A stretch of 6,529 nt of DNA from an uncultured Lachnospiraceae bacterium (GTDB taxonomy: Bacteria; Bacillota_A; Clostridia; Lachnospirales; Lachnospiraceae), in NCBI GenBank assembly GCA_910585655.1, contig CAJUFW010000186.1, positions 1 through 6,529 of the forward strand, in the 5' to 3' direction. Made by a program: the position numbers and the translations under genes. Under the pieces are notes generated by a model, which saw nothing but the letters and a program-made list of their open reading frames with translations, was not told the origin of the DNA and made no database searches. The number at the start of each line of letters is the position of its first letter. The first letter of the stretch is position 1. Below are positions 1-6,371 of this stretch, piece after piece.

Positions 1-6
1 TAAGAC

Positions 7-90
7 GCTAGGGGCGCCTTCAGGCTGAGAGGCAGAAAAAAAGCTGCCGACCCTTATTACTTGATCCGGTTAGTACCGGCGTAAGGAAGC
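7..90 (+). promoter_or_regulatory. TPP (THI element) riboswitch aptamer
   Basis: This is a thiamine-pyrophosphate-sensing RNA in the thiT leader. The conserved landmarks occur in order: GGGG at 11-14, CTGAGA at 25-30, ACCC at 50-53, TTGATCCGG at 61-69 and the closing GCGTAAGGAAGC at 79-90. Visible helices are a short P1 (GCT 7-9 with AGC 88-90), P2 (GGG 11-13 with CCC 51-53), a short P3 (GCC 16-18 with GGC 23-25), an optional P3a (GGCAG 31-35 with CTGCC 44-48), P4 (CTT 60-62 with AAG 83-85) and P5 (CCGG 66-69 with CCGG 76-79). Helix names follow memory of the THI family. The usual ACCTGAT appears as ACTTGAT here. The position directly upstream of a thiamine transporter gene agrees with the call. 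The promoter lies left of the window. Confidence 0.95.
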
Positions 91-132
91 ATTGTTACAA
101 GGCCCCTCTTTGCGCAGACAAGGAGGTTTTTT
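79..132 (+). promoter_or_regulatory. Riboswitch expression platform masking the thiT Shine-Dalgarno, with terminator-like U-tract
   Basis: Two mutually exclusive pairings can be drawn. The OFF hairpin pairs 105-112 with 119-126 (8 bp, one G-U, six-base loop 113-118), which buries the whole AGGAGG (121-126) of thiT. Six T residues (127-132) follow at once, so the same hairpin also looks like an intrinsic terminator. The ON structure pairs 79-87 with 107-115 (nine contiguous pairs, two of them G-U). It uses the 3' strand of the aptamer's P4/P5 region and destroys the OFF stem. TPP binding would hold 79-87 inside the aptamer and so allow the OFF hairpin. The pairings are read directly from the bases; the switching is inferred. 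Confidence 0.75.
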
Positions 133-819
133 ATGTTTTTAAGTGTCTTATCATTCTTTGCCGTTCCGGCAGACGACGGCTACGGTGGTATTATCTACCA
201 CCTTACTCCACTCGGCTATGCTGCTATTCTTCTTTTGATGCTGGCATTGATTCTGATTCCGGCAGCGCTTTTTGCCAGACGCTCCCGCGGCGTTCGCTTT
301 GAGACAAAACAACTTGTGTTTTGCTCTGCTGCCGTCGCGCTTTCCGTCGTCACTTCTTTTATCAAAGTCTATACCTTTCCCTTTGGCGGTTCTATCACCC
401 TTTGCAGTATGCTCTTTGTCTGTCTGATCGGCTATTGGTATGGACCGCGGATTAGCCTGACTACCGGACTGGCTTACGGGCTGCTGCAGCTTGTTACCGG
501 TCCTTATATCGTATTTCCGCTACAGGTTCTGGTCGATTATCCACTGGCTTTCGGCGCGCTCGGTCTGTCCGGTTTTTTCTGGAACTCCAAACATGGTCTG
601 ATCAAAGGGTATCTGGTCGGCGTCTTAGGGCGTTATATGTTTGCCGTCCTTTCCGGCTGGCTGTTTTTCGGCGCCTACGCCTGGGAAGGTTGGGCTCCTC
701 TCCCTTATTCCCTGGCGTATAACGCCGCTTATCTTGTCCCGGAAGCCGTCGTTACCTTGATGCTTCTTTTCCTTCCGCCTGTCAAAAAGGCGATGGATCA
801 GGTAAAGCAGTTTGCCTAA
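133..819 (+). CDS. thiT: Thiamine transporter substrate-binding membrane protein ThiT (ECF S component)
   Basis: ThiT is the thiamine-specific S component of energy-coupling-factor transporters. It binds thiamine in the membrane and docks on a shared EcfT/EcfA module, which is not encoded in this window. The ThiT core starts near residue 57 and shows the family's signatures: PFGGSITLCSM (83-93), QVLVDYPLAFG (131-141), LSGWLFFGAYAWEG (173-186) and PYSLAYNAAYLVPEA (191-205). At 228 aa it is longer than the usual ~180-200 aa. The excess is an N-terminal segment with one extra hydrophobic helix (about 26-48) followed by a basic stretch (RRSRGVR), giving about seven membrane segments. ATG 133 is fixed by AGGAGG at 121-126 with a six-base gap. 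By alignment from memory with Lactococcus lactis ThiT, Asp135, Tyr192 and Asn197 match ligand positions, but Ala171 and Phe179 stand where His125 and Trp133 would be. It is regulated by the TPP riboswitch upstream. The thiamine role is firm; the effect of the pocket changes is unknown. Confidence 0.93.
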   Translation: MFLSVLSFFAVPADDGYGGIIYHLTPLGYAAILLLMLALILIPAALFARRSRGVRFETKQLVFCSAAVALSVVTSFIKVYTFPFGGSITLCSMLFVCLIGYWYGPRISLTTGLAYGLLQLVTGPYIVFPLQVLVDYPLAFGALGLSGFFWNSKHGLIKGYLVGVLGRYMFAVLSGWLFFGAYAWEGWAPLPYSLAYNAAYLVPEAVVTLMLLFLPPVKKAMDQVKQFA

Positions 820-836
820 ACGCCTAATTCTTCTTT
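784..836. terminator. Candidate bidirectional terminator at the convergent thiT / HAAS-gene junction
   Basis: An outer stem AGGCG (788-792) with CGCCT (821-825) encloses an inner stem 800-806 with 811-817 (loop GCAG). It spans the thiT stop codon (817-819) and the stop codon of the opposing gene (824-826). On the + strand the inner seven pairs include one U-G, and a T-rich but interrupted tract follows (828-836). On the - strand the inner stem has one A-C mismatch, but the outer stem is followed by an uninterrupted U run (complement of 784-788). Only four bases separate the two genes and no other terminator is visible for either. The outer and inner stems are separated by an internal loop, so the structure is imperfect. 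Confidence 0.5.
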
Positions 837-1948
837 TCGTATTGGATGGTTTTATAGGCTGTCACTCCTATTTCCGCCAGTGCGATGATACACAAAATAA
901 CCAAAATCACAAGCGACGCCTTTCTCCCGTCCCAGGAAAGAAACGCATGCCAGAACCGCTCCGGTTCTCCTGTTACATACGAGGAAAGCTCGCTTGTAAA
1001 ATTCGGGTTCCAAAACGGAAATACCAGCAGCAGCAAAAAACCCAAAATAATCTGGAGAACATTGCTGACAACCGCGCTGATCAGCACCACCCGATTGTAT
1101 ACCCCTACTACCAGTTTTACAATCTCATCTGCCAGACCAACCAGCAGACTTGCCAGGAAAAACGGAAGAATCAACTGCCATTTGCCCAAGTTAAAAAACG
1201 GAACGATCACCAGTTCTTCTTCTATCATAAGAAACGCGGAAAATACTTTTGGCGCAAAAATCAAAAGCACGCTTAACAGCACCAGAAAGACAATTCCTAC
1301 TATCGTATCGCCCCGGTTTATCATCGCTCTTTTATCCGGCAGCGGAGAAAGCGCTTCCGGCGTCCAGGCAGCCGCTTTCTCTGTTTCTGCCACCCCTTCT
1401 GCCCTGCTGGCAGCTCCTGTCCCAAATAGTTTCTCTGTCGAAATCGCTCCTTCTAACCCTTCCAGCCGTATCTCTTTGCGTTCTAAAAAAAGAAAAATCA
1501 GTGTTACGCTTCCGATTCCACCCAGACCGGAAATCATTACGTTTGCTATTACGCTTCCCAGTCCGCCCGCGATGGTTTTGGTAATCGCCCGTACCCAATC
1601 GCCTGTCGTCTGCAAATCCACGCCGCTAAAGCCTTCATAAAAGGTTTCAAAAAGACCAAATACCACTACCGGAATCAGCGAACAAAGAAGAACTACCTTT
1701 AACAACCAGAAATACGTATCGTAATATTCCGGTCCAATCACATATCCTCCGTTTCCCCGGTATTGCTTCGCAAACTCTATCGGATCACCCAGTTCCTTTA
1801 ACACCCCCGTCATATCTTTGGACTGCTCCCACATATCCTCTATCAGCTCCCGCAGCTCCAAGCGAATTTCCTCTCGCTGGTTTTTCGGCAGGCGGCGTAC
1901 TACCTGATAAATATAACGCTCCATCCAATCTCTGTCCTGTTCTGTCAT
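824..1948 (-). CDS. HAAS-domain multi-spanning membrane protein, partner of PadR
   Basis: This is a 374-residue integral membrane protein of unknown biochemical function. Residues 1-65 are a charged all-helical domain that reads like a HAAS domain (HTH-associated alpha-helical signalling, related to the DUF1700 N-terminus). It has RYIYQVVRRLPKNQREEI (11-28) and ends with the typical VLKELGDPIEFAKQY (49-63). Six hydrophobic stretches follow at about 80-100, 125-153, 215-240, 257-275, 287-310 and 344-366, with a polar, Ala/Glu-rich linker of about 60 residues (155-214) between the second and third. The tail is lysine-rich (YEKKN). The start at 1948 has AAGGAAGG (1955-1962) six bases upstream. 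It lies 30 bases after the padR gene in the same operon. In known pairs the HAAS protein is encoded with a PadR regulator and is thought to relay membrane state to it or be controlled by it. Here the sensor role is inference. No catalytic motif is visible. Confidence 0.75.
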   Translation of the reverse strand: MTEQDRDWMERYIYQVVRRLPKNQREEIRLELRELIEDMWEQSKDMTGVLKELGDPIEFAKQYRGNGGYVIGPEYYDTYFWLLKVVLLCSLIPVVVFGLFETFYEGFSGVDLQTTGDWVRAITKTIAGGLGSVIANVMISGLGGIGSVTLIFLFLERKEIRLEGLEGAISTEKLFGTGAASRAEGVAETEKAAAWTPEALSPLPDKRAMINRGDTIVGIVFLVLLSVLLIFAPKVFSAFLMIEEELVIVPFFNLGKWQLILPFFLASLLVGLADEIVKLVVGVYNRVVLISAVVSNVLQIILGFLLLLVFPFWNPNFTSELSSYVTGEPERFWHAFLSWDGRKASLVILVILCIIALAEIGVTAYKTIQYEKKN

Positions 1949-1978
1949 GATTATCCTTCCTTTCTATCTCCCTGATTA

Positions 1979-2329
1979 TCAGTCTTCCTTTTCCGACTTT
2001 CCCAATAGCTGTTCCATTCCATCTGCCATCACTCTCCACTGCTCTTTTAGCTTCTCAAAGATACGGTCGCCTTCGATTGTCCTTTTATAATATTTCCTGG
2101 GCTTTGTTCCGCTCGTCTCCCAGCTACTTTCTAAAAGCCCCTGCTTCTCCAGACGCCTTAACAGCGGATATAAGGTATTTGGATCGATGCTGACTCCCTG
2201 CTCCTCCAAGTTCTGCACCAAAGCATAGCCATACTTTGCTTCTCCCATCTGACTGAGAACAGAAAGCACCAGCACGCCTCTACGCAGCTCCAGCAGCAAT
2301 CCTTCCAGCAAATCACGTCCTTCCCCCAT
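1979..2329 (-). CDS. PadR-family transcriptional regulator
   Basis: This is a small (116 aa) winged-helix repressor of the PadR type, acting as a cytoplasmic DNA-binding dimer. The N-terminal wHTH spans about 10-85: LRRGVLVLSVL (15-25), the YGY motif (33-35), the recognition-helix region NTLYPLLRRLEKQGLL (51-66), and the wing with KPRKYYKRT (76-84). A single C-terminal dimerisation helix (about 86-108) ends in a charged tail (KSEKED), which is the short subfamily-2-like architecture. ATG 2329 is supported by GGAGGGAG at 2335-2342. A consensus promoter and an AT palindrome lie just upstream, which fits autoregulation. The HAAS membrane gene follows 30 bases downstream, the standard partner for this type of PadR. 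The inducing signal cannot be read from the sequence. Confidence 0.93.
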   Translation of the reverse strand: MGEGRDLLEGLLLELRRGVLVLSVLSQMGEAKYGYALVQNLEEQGVSIDPNTLYPLLRRLEKQGLLESSWETSGTKPRKYYKRTIEGDRIFEKLKEQWRVMADGMEQLLGKSEKED

Positions 2330-2352
2330 ACGATCTCCCTCCTTACTGTTAT

Positions 2353-2364
2353 AATAATATTATT
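2353..2364. promoter_or_regulatory. Candidate PadR operator palindrome
   Basis: AATAATATTATT is a perfect 12-base palindrome between the predicted start of transcription (about 2367) and the padR ribosome binding site. A second, odd-centred inverted repeat (TATACTGTATA, 2376-2386) overlaps the -10 box. Either could be the site for self-repression by PadR. AT-rich palindromes arise easily by chance in such sequence, so the call is tentative. Confidence 0.35.
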
Positions 2365-2373
2365 GTTGAATTC

Positions 2374-2403
2374 ATTATACTGTATATCACACACTATTGT
2401 CAA
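2374..2403 (-). promoter_or_regulatory. Sigma-A type promoter of the padR-HAAS operon
   Basis: On the - strand a perfect TTGACA (2398-2403) and a perfect TATAAT (2374-2379) are separated by 18 bases. This places the transcription start near 2367, about 38 bases before the padR start codon. The terminator of the upstream ABC operon ends at 2427, just before this promoter, so the two operons are cleanly separated. Confidence 0.8.
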
Positions 2404-2426
2404 TATTAAATTATATTATATCATAC

Positions 2427-2461
2427 AAAAAGCAGCTAAACCAGATTCCTGGCTTAGCTGC
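2427..2461 (-). terminator. Strong intrinsic terminator of the TetR-ABC exporter operon
   Basis: A 13-base-pair stem (2449-2461 with 2432-2444) closes a four-base loop (2445-2448). It is followed on the - strand by five U residues (complement of 2427-2431). The only non-Watson-Crick pair is a G-U on the - strand, which would be an A/C mismatch on the + strand, so it is built for - strand RNA. It lies 19 bases beyond the stop codon of the second permease gene. Confidence 0.93.
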
Positions 2462-2480
2462 CGCTTCCGTTCTTTTTTAT

Positions 2481-3656
2481 CTATCCAATCTTTCTCATCC
2501 GTCTTGACACTCCGTTTGCCGCCAATATAAATACCAAGGCAAAGCCCAGTAAAACTCCCATATTTTCCAACACAGGTCGTAACGTTTCCAGGTTTACGGT
2601 TTCCATCTTTTTCACATATTCATTGGTTTTGATATACCAATACGACGGAAGGATATGCGCTGCCCACAATACAGACTTTGGCAGCATTTGAACAGGAACA
2701 AACGCCCCGCACAAAAAGCTTGATCCAAGCGCCACTACGTTGACGATTCCATTGACGGCGTTTTTGTTTTTTACCAAAGTTCCAATCAAAAAGGCAATCG
2801 TCAGTGTACAAAGTAAAAAGGCAAAGGAATTTGCCAGGTAAAGCAGTCCTTGTCTGCTCAAAAGAACGTTCCCTACCAGTAGCAGACTCAACAAGACATA
2901 CACCACCCACAAGCCCAAAGCAAACAATCCGTTTGAGAGCAGTAAAATCCGGTTAAATTTCCGGTAATCCATACTACTGACGATTGTCCGCTTACGGATT
3001 TTCTCTTCGCGAAAGCTTGCAAGCACCAAACATATAACATAAATGCAGCCTGCCAACAAGCTGTAATTCAAAAAATTGTAAAAGAACGTAGCTTTGGAAA
3101 GACCGTTTGTATCCAGATGGGAGGCAAGCTCTACCGAAACCTGTTTTTTCAGAGTATCCGCAATCTGCTTTACTAACTCCTGTTCGTTTTTGGCATACGC
3201 TCCATAGACTCTTGCCACCCGCAGATAGCGGGAAAGAAGCATCTGGGCATAGGAGGCTTCCTGATCGCCGGTGCTACGGATTTCCAATACTGGCTCCTGT
3301 TCTGCCTCACCCTTCGCATACGCTAAAAACTCCTCACCGTACCGCTCCGGAATCTTTACAATATAACTGATCTCCCGGTAAAAAAGCGCGTCGCTTATTG
3401 CGTCCTCTCCTTGGATGTTTGCTACCTCGCAATGTTTTGTTAAATAAGCCGCCAGTCCCTCCGAAAGCCTGTTATCCACACTCGTCTCGGTATCCTGATT
3501 GATGAGCAAAATATCCGGACGGTCTGCCAAGAAGCCGCTGGTTTGTTTCTCTGTCTGCATCTGAAAAGCGGCAAAGCCAACCAAGCATATCGTATAAAGT
3601 AAAACCACCGCTTTGCATTGCCACAGCACCTTTAAAACCGCTTTAAATACTGTCAT
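2481..3656 (-). CDS. ABC-2 type exporter permease, second subunit
   Basis: This 391-residue membrane subunit of an ABC exporter has the one-plus-five topology of the ABC-2/YhgE-like fold. There is one N-terminal membrane helix (about 14-32), a large external domain (about 33-188, rich in Glu, Ala and Tyr), then helices at about 189-213, 236-264, 271-295, 300-323 and 363-382. The region LCGAFVPVQMLP (315-325), followed by ILPSYWYIKTNEYV (335-348), matches the conserved late segment of this family. The cytoplasmic end is basic (SRRMRKIG). The start overlaps the end of the preceding permease by 14 bases and has AGGAGG at 3664-3669 with seven bases between. Together with the first permease and the ATPase it would form a heteromeric pump. 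It is the last gene of the operon. Substrate unknown. Confidence 0.88.
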   Translation of the reverse strand: MTVFKAVLKVLWQCKAVVLLYTICLVGFAAFQMQTEKQTSGFLADRPDILLINQDTETSVDNRLSEGLAAYLTKHCEVANIQGEDAISDALFYREISYIVKIPERYGEEFLAYAKGEAEQEPVLEIRSTGDQEASYAQMLLSRYLRVARVYGAYAKNEQELVKQIADTLKKQVSVELASHLDTNGLSKATFFYNFLNYSLLAGCIYVICLVLASFREEKIRKRTIVSSMDYRKFNRILLLSNGLFALGLWVVYVLLSLLLVGNVLLSRQGLLYLANSFAFLLCTLTIAFLIGTLVKNKNAVNGIVNVVALGSSFLCGAFVPVQMLPKSVLWAAHILPSYWYIKTNEYVKKMETVNLETLRPVLENMGVLLGFALVFILAANGVSRRMRKIG

Positions 3657-4815
3657 ATCTCTGCCTCCTTAGCCCGAAGATAGCCGCTGTCAGCAAAAGA
3701 CCGGCAAACACCAAAAGACTTATGATATTAAACCAATAGCGATCGAGCGTATCGTAATAATACAGCGCGTACAAACCGTCCGTAATCATATTTGCCGGAT
3801 TGATCCGGTTAAGAAGCGGCAAATTTTTATCCACTATATATTTCATGCTGATTCCCATCATCCCGGATAAAAAACAACCTAACAGCGTTACCGATAACAT
3901 TATACCGGTTTTGGTATTTTCACTGACCTTTATCAACACAGCCACTGCAATCCCCATTGCCAGTCCCGCCAGACAGCCGACCAGGGTAATCAGTACGATC
4001 AACGGCAGACGACTCCCATAGTCCACGTTCAGCGCAAAAACCGTATAGGCAAACAACAGCGTGACTCCCAAAAGCTGTGCCACATAGCTTGCCAAGGTAC
4101 TGCCCAAAATCACCCAATGCTTCTTTGCAGGTCCTATCGCTACTCGTTTTCCTTTATGGCTCATATTTGCCAGGTTTTGGTTGACCACTACCATTCCTAA
4201 CAGCCCACCGTACAGACAGGTCATCGCAATCAACGTATAAAATTCTACCATCGTATAGCTGAGGTTTTCGCCCGATACGTCCTGGATTCCTGTTTCCGTC
4301 TGTGTCTGTTCCAAAATCTCCTCATAAAGCCCGGCAAACAGCTCCTCCGATGGTATAACTCCCTGCTGTATCTGATATGCTACTGTCTGTTCTACCAGTT
4401 CTTTTGTCTGGATGATTTCAGCGACGGCATACTGAAATACCGTTTCTTCCATTCCGCTAGAAGAGACGATCACCTGCGCTTCCTCCTCTGAAAGCTTCAG
4501 GTATCCGACTATTTTCTTCTCTGCCAATAGTTCCTCTGCTTCCTCCTCGCTCGTATAACGAGTAGAAAACAACTGTTCCTCTGCACCTTCCTCGCTTAAG
4601 GCGGCAAGCGCCTCCGTCCAAAGCGTACTTTCTTGAAACGCCTGGTTTTCTACAACGGCAATCTTTACGACATCCAGCCGTTCGCTGTTTTCAATGTTAG
4701 AAAACGCCAGACTGAAAAATGTCCCTAAAATAATCGGGAAGGCATAAGTCCAAAAAATCAGTATCCGATCCCGGAACAGCACGCGCAGGGCATAATAAAA
4801 ATTGTGTAACAGCAT
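3643..4815 (-). CDS. ABC-2 type exporter permease, first subunit
   Basis: This 390-residue membrane subunit of an ABC-2 family exporter (ABC2_membrane_3-like) has a first helix at about 18-38 containing FWTYAFPIILGTFF. A large extracytoplasmic domain (about 39-188) is strongly acidic, with repeated Glu runs such as SEEEAEELLAEKK (89-101). Five helices follow at about 189-212, 236-262, 269-296, 303-325 and 361-383. The motif NRINPANMITDGLYALYYY (336-354) before the last helix is typical of these exporter permeases. Its ATG directly abuts the ATPase stop codon with no intervening base; an AGGAG at 4828-4832 lies rather far (12 bases) upstream, so translation is probably coupled to the ATPase gene. 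It shares the one-plus-five layout with the next gene, which suggests a heterodimeric membrane core. Substrate unknown; drug, peptide or lipid export are all possible. Confidence 0.88.
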   Translation of the reverse strand: MLLHNFYYALRVLFRDRILIFWTYAFPIILGTFFSLAFSNIENSERLDVVKIAVVENQAFQESTLWTEALAALSEEGAEEQLFSTRYTSEEEAEELLAEKKIVGYLKLSEEEAQVIVSSSGMEETVFQYAVAEIIQTKELVEQTVAYQIQQGVIPSEELFAGLYEEILEQTQTETGIQDVSGENLSYTMVEFYTLIAMTCLYGGLLGMVVVNQNLANMSHKGKRVAIGPAKKHWVILGSTLASYVAQLLGVTLLFAYTVFALNVDYGSRLPLIVLITLVGCLAGLAMGIAVAVLIKVSENTKTGIMLSVTLLGCFLSGMMGISMKYIVDKNLPLLNRINPANMITDGLYALYYYDTLDRYWFNIISLLVFAGLLLTAAIFGLRRQRYDSI

Positions 4816-5754
4816 TTAGTCCCGCAGCTCCTTTCCAGTCAAATCCAAAAACACGTCGTTTAAGGTCGGTCGTTCCGAATAAATTTTGCTGTAACGGATT
4901 TCCTTTGTCTTTAAGTATTCTATAAACTCCAACAGGTTGTTTTTCCCCTTCTGATAATGCACCACTAGGGAACTCCCGTCATAGGAAACACGGTCTACTT
5001 GTTCAAAGCCCTGTATTTCCTCTATATAAGCCTGCTTTAGTCCTGTCACCTCCACCGTTACCTTTTCCTCTATTTTCGCCAGCTCCTTTAGCTCGTCGCA
5101 CGTTCCGCTTGCTAATACCTTTCCTTTATCAAGGATGATCACCCGGTCGCAGAGCAGCTCTACTTCTTCCATATAATGCGTTGTATAAACAATCGTAGCG
5201 CCACTCTCTCTTAGTATCTTCATCCCGTCAAGGATATTGTTGCGGCTTTGCGGATCGACTGCTACCGTCGGCTCGTCAAGAAAAATCAGCTTTGGCTTAT
5301 GGGCAATTCCACAGGCGATATTTAAACGCCGCAGCAATCCGCCGGAGAGCTGTTTTGGACGAAACTTCTGATACTCCTTTAGCCCTACCAATTCTACCGC
5401 CTCTTTGATATCTTGCTCTCTTATCGCCTTATCCCGGACATACAGCCCGCAAAAATAGTCGATGTTCTCATAGACTGTCAGCTCGTCAAATACCGCTACA
5501 TCCTGAAACACGACCCCGATTTTACGTTTGATCTCATAGGCGTCCGGTTTCATTTCACTGCCAAAAATCCGGATGCTTCCACTGCTAAAGTTTAACAGCG
5601 ACAGAATACAATTTATCGTCGTAGACTTTCCGCTTCCGTTCGGTCCAAGCAAGCCGAGAATTTCCCCTTCCCTGACCTCAAAGGACAAATCGTCTACCGC
5701 CTTTAGCTGTTTATACTCCTTTGTCAAATGCTTTACTTCAATAATATGTTCCAT
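4816..5754 (-). CDS. ABC exporter ATP-binding protein, DrrA-like
   Basis: This 312-residue cytoplasmic ATPase should power export through the two permeases encoded downstream. Motifs in order: Walker A GPNGSGKST (37-45), Q-loop Gln84 in VVFQD, signature LSGGL (136-140), Walker B LIFLDE (156-161) with catalytic Glu161, D-loop VDPQ (166-169) and switch His193 in YTTHYME. The nucleotide domain ends near 225. A C-terminal DUF4162-type extension follows (about 230-312), closing with PTLNDVFLDLTGKELRD, as in daunorubicin-resistance (DrrA/CcmA) ATPases. The signature has Leu where Gln or Met is usual. All catalytic residues are otherwise present. ATG 5754 is preceded by GGGAG (5761-5765), six bases away, and the gene begins 13 bases after the TetR stop. 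The family points to drug or lipid export, but no specific substrate can be assigned. Confidence 0.94.
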   Translation of the reverse strand: MEHIIEVKHLTKEYKQLKAVDDLSFEVREGEILGLLGPNGSGKSTTINCILSLLNFSSGSIRIFGSEMKPDAYEIKRKIGVVFQDVAVFDELTVYENIDYFCGLYVRDKAIREQDIKEAVELVGLKEYQKFRPKQLSGGLLRRLNIACGIAHKPKLIFLDEPTVAVDPQSRNNILDGMKILRESGATIVYTTHYMEEVELLCDRVIILDKGKVLASGTCDELKELAKIEEKVTVEVTGLKQAYIEEIQGFEQVDRVSYDGSSLVVHYQKGKNNLLEFIEYLKTKEIRYSKIYSERPTLNDVFLDLTGKELRD

Positions 5755-5767
5755 ATTCTACTCCCTA

Positions 5768-6328
5768 TTATGTTTTTTGAAAGCCTGCCAGCAATTCTCT
5801 GGTGGTAGAGGCAAGCAGCTCTCTGATTTCCCGATCCGTAAACCGTACCGTACGGTCAGCAGCCAAAACCGCCAGACCATGCGTAAAAATCCAGACCTTT
5901 AGATGAAAGGCCTTCATTTGTTCCTCGGTCAGCCCCGAAAAAATCTGTCCTTGCCTCAGCACGCCTTTTCCCATCGAATCATTTTGAATAAAATCCAGGG
6001 GAAGCCGCCCGCTTTCTTTCATAAAAAGCGTCCGAAAAAAATACGGATAATCTTTGGCAAAATGGATATACGCCAACCCCACTCCCAAATATGCCTTTTC
6101 TTCCTGCATTCCTTTTTGTATATAGGAAACATAGGTCTGATAAATCTGTTTGACTACCTCCTCTTTCAACTCCTCCATCGTAGCAAAATTATGATAGATC
6201 GGCTGCGTCGAACAGGCTAGTTCCTTTGCAATTCTTCTGGCATTTAACGTTTCCAGTCCCTCCGCCTTAGCCAGTTCATAGGCAGTTTCCAGAATCGCTT
6301 CTTTTTGTATCTTTTTTGCCGGCGGCAT
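5768..6328 (-). CDS. TetR/AcrR-family regulator of the ABC exporter operon
   Basis: This is a 186-residue ligand-responsive repressor. The N-terminal HTH spans about 7-53: AILETAYELAKAEG (11-24), then NARRIAKELACSTQPIYHNF (29-48). The C-terminal ligand and dimer domain contains YLGVGLAYIHFAKDYPYFFRTLFM (80-103, key residues Tyr95-Phe97-Phe98), a pattern of the WHG-type TetR C-terminal domain. I chose the start at 6328 because AAAGGAG lies six bases upstream. An in-frame ATG at 6364 would add 12 residues but has no ribosome binding site and sits inside the operator at the expected transcription start. As first gene of the operon, 13 bases before the ATPase gene, it most likely represses its own operon until a pump substrate binds. 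The inducer is unknown. Confidence 0.92.
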   Translation of the reverse strand: MPPAKKIQKEAILETAYELAKAEGLETLNARRIAKELACSTQPIYHNFATMEELKEEVVKQIYQTYVSYIQKGMQEEKAYLGVGLAYIHFAKDYPYFFRTLFMKESGRLPLDFIQNDSMGKGVLRQGQIFSGLTEEQMKAFHLKVWIFTHGLAVLAADRTVRFTDREIRELLASTTRELLAGFQKT

Positions 6329-6351
6329 CGTCGTCTCCTTTCCCAACTGTT

Positions 6352-6371
6352 TGTTATATAACATATGTTAT
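6352..6371. promoter_or_regulatory. Probable TetR operator: two overlapping palindromes
   Basis: TGTTATATAACA (6352-6363) and ATAACATATGTTAT (6358-6371) are both perfect palindromes and share the central ATAACA half. That gives three half-sites: 6352-6357, 6358-6363 and 6366-6371. The block overlaps the -10 box (6370-6375) and the predicted start point (about 6363), where a bound repressor would block transcription. Which palindrome is used, or whether two dimers bind, cannot be told from sequence. Confidence 0.72.

Noticed and set aside
812..1276. Open frame of 154 codons on the + strand overlapping the thiT end
   Set aside because: It lies opposite the HAAS gene, has Gln/Asn/Lys-rich low-information composition and no recognisable domain, and starts inside thiT without a ribosome binding site.
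885..1640. Open frame of 251 codons on the + strand
   Set aside because: It is antisense to the well-supported HAAS gene; the Ser/Thr/Pro/Ile-rich translation shows no motif and the start has no ribosome binding site.
2405..2426. AT-rich stretch between the ABC operon terminator and the padR promoter considered as an UP element or attachment site
   Set aside because: It has no clear repeat, core site or adjoining integrase; simple AT-rich spacer is the better reading, though an UP-like effect on the padR promoter cannot be excluded.
6329..6364. Longer TetR start at 6364
   Set aside because: No ribosome binding site precedes it, it lies at the predicted transcription start inside the operator, and the internal ATG at 6328 has a well-placed AAAGGAG.
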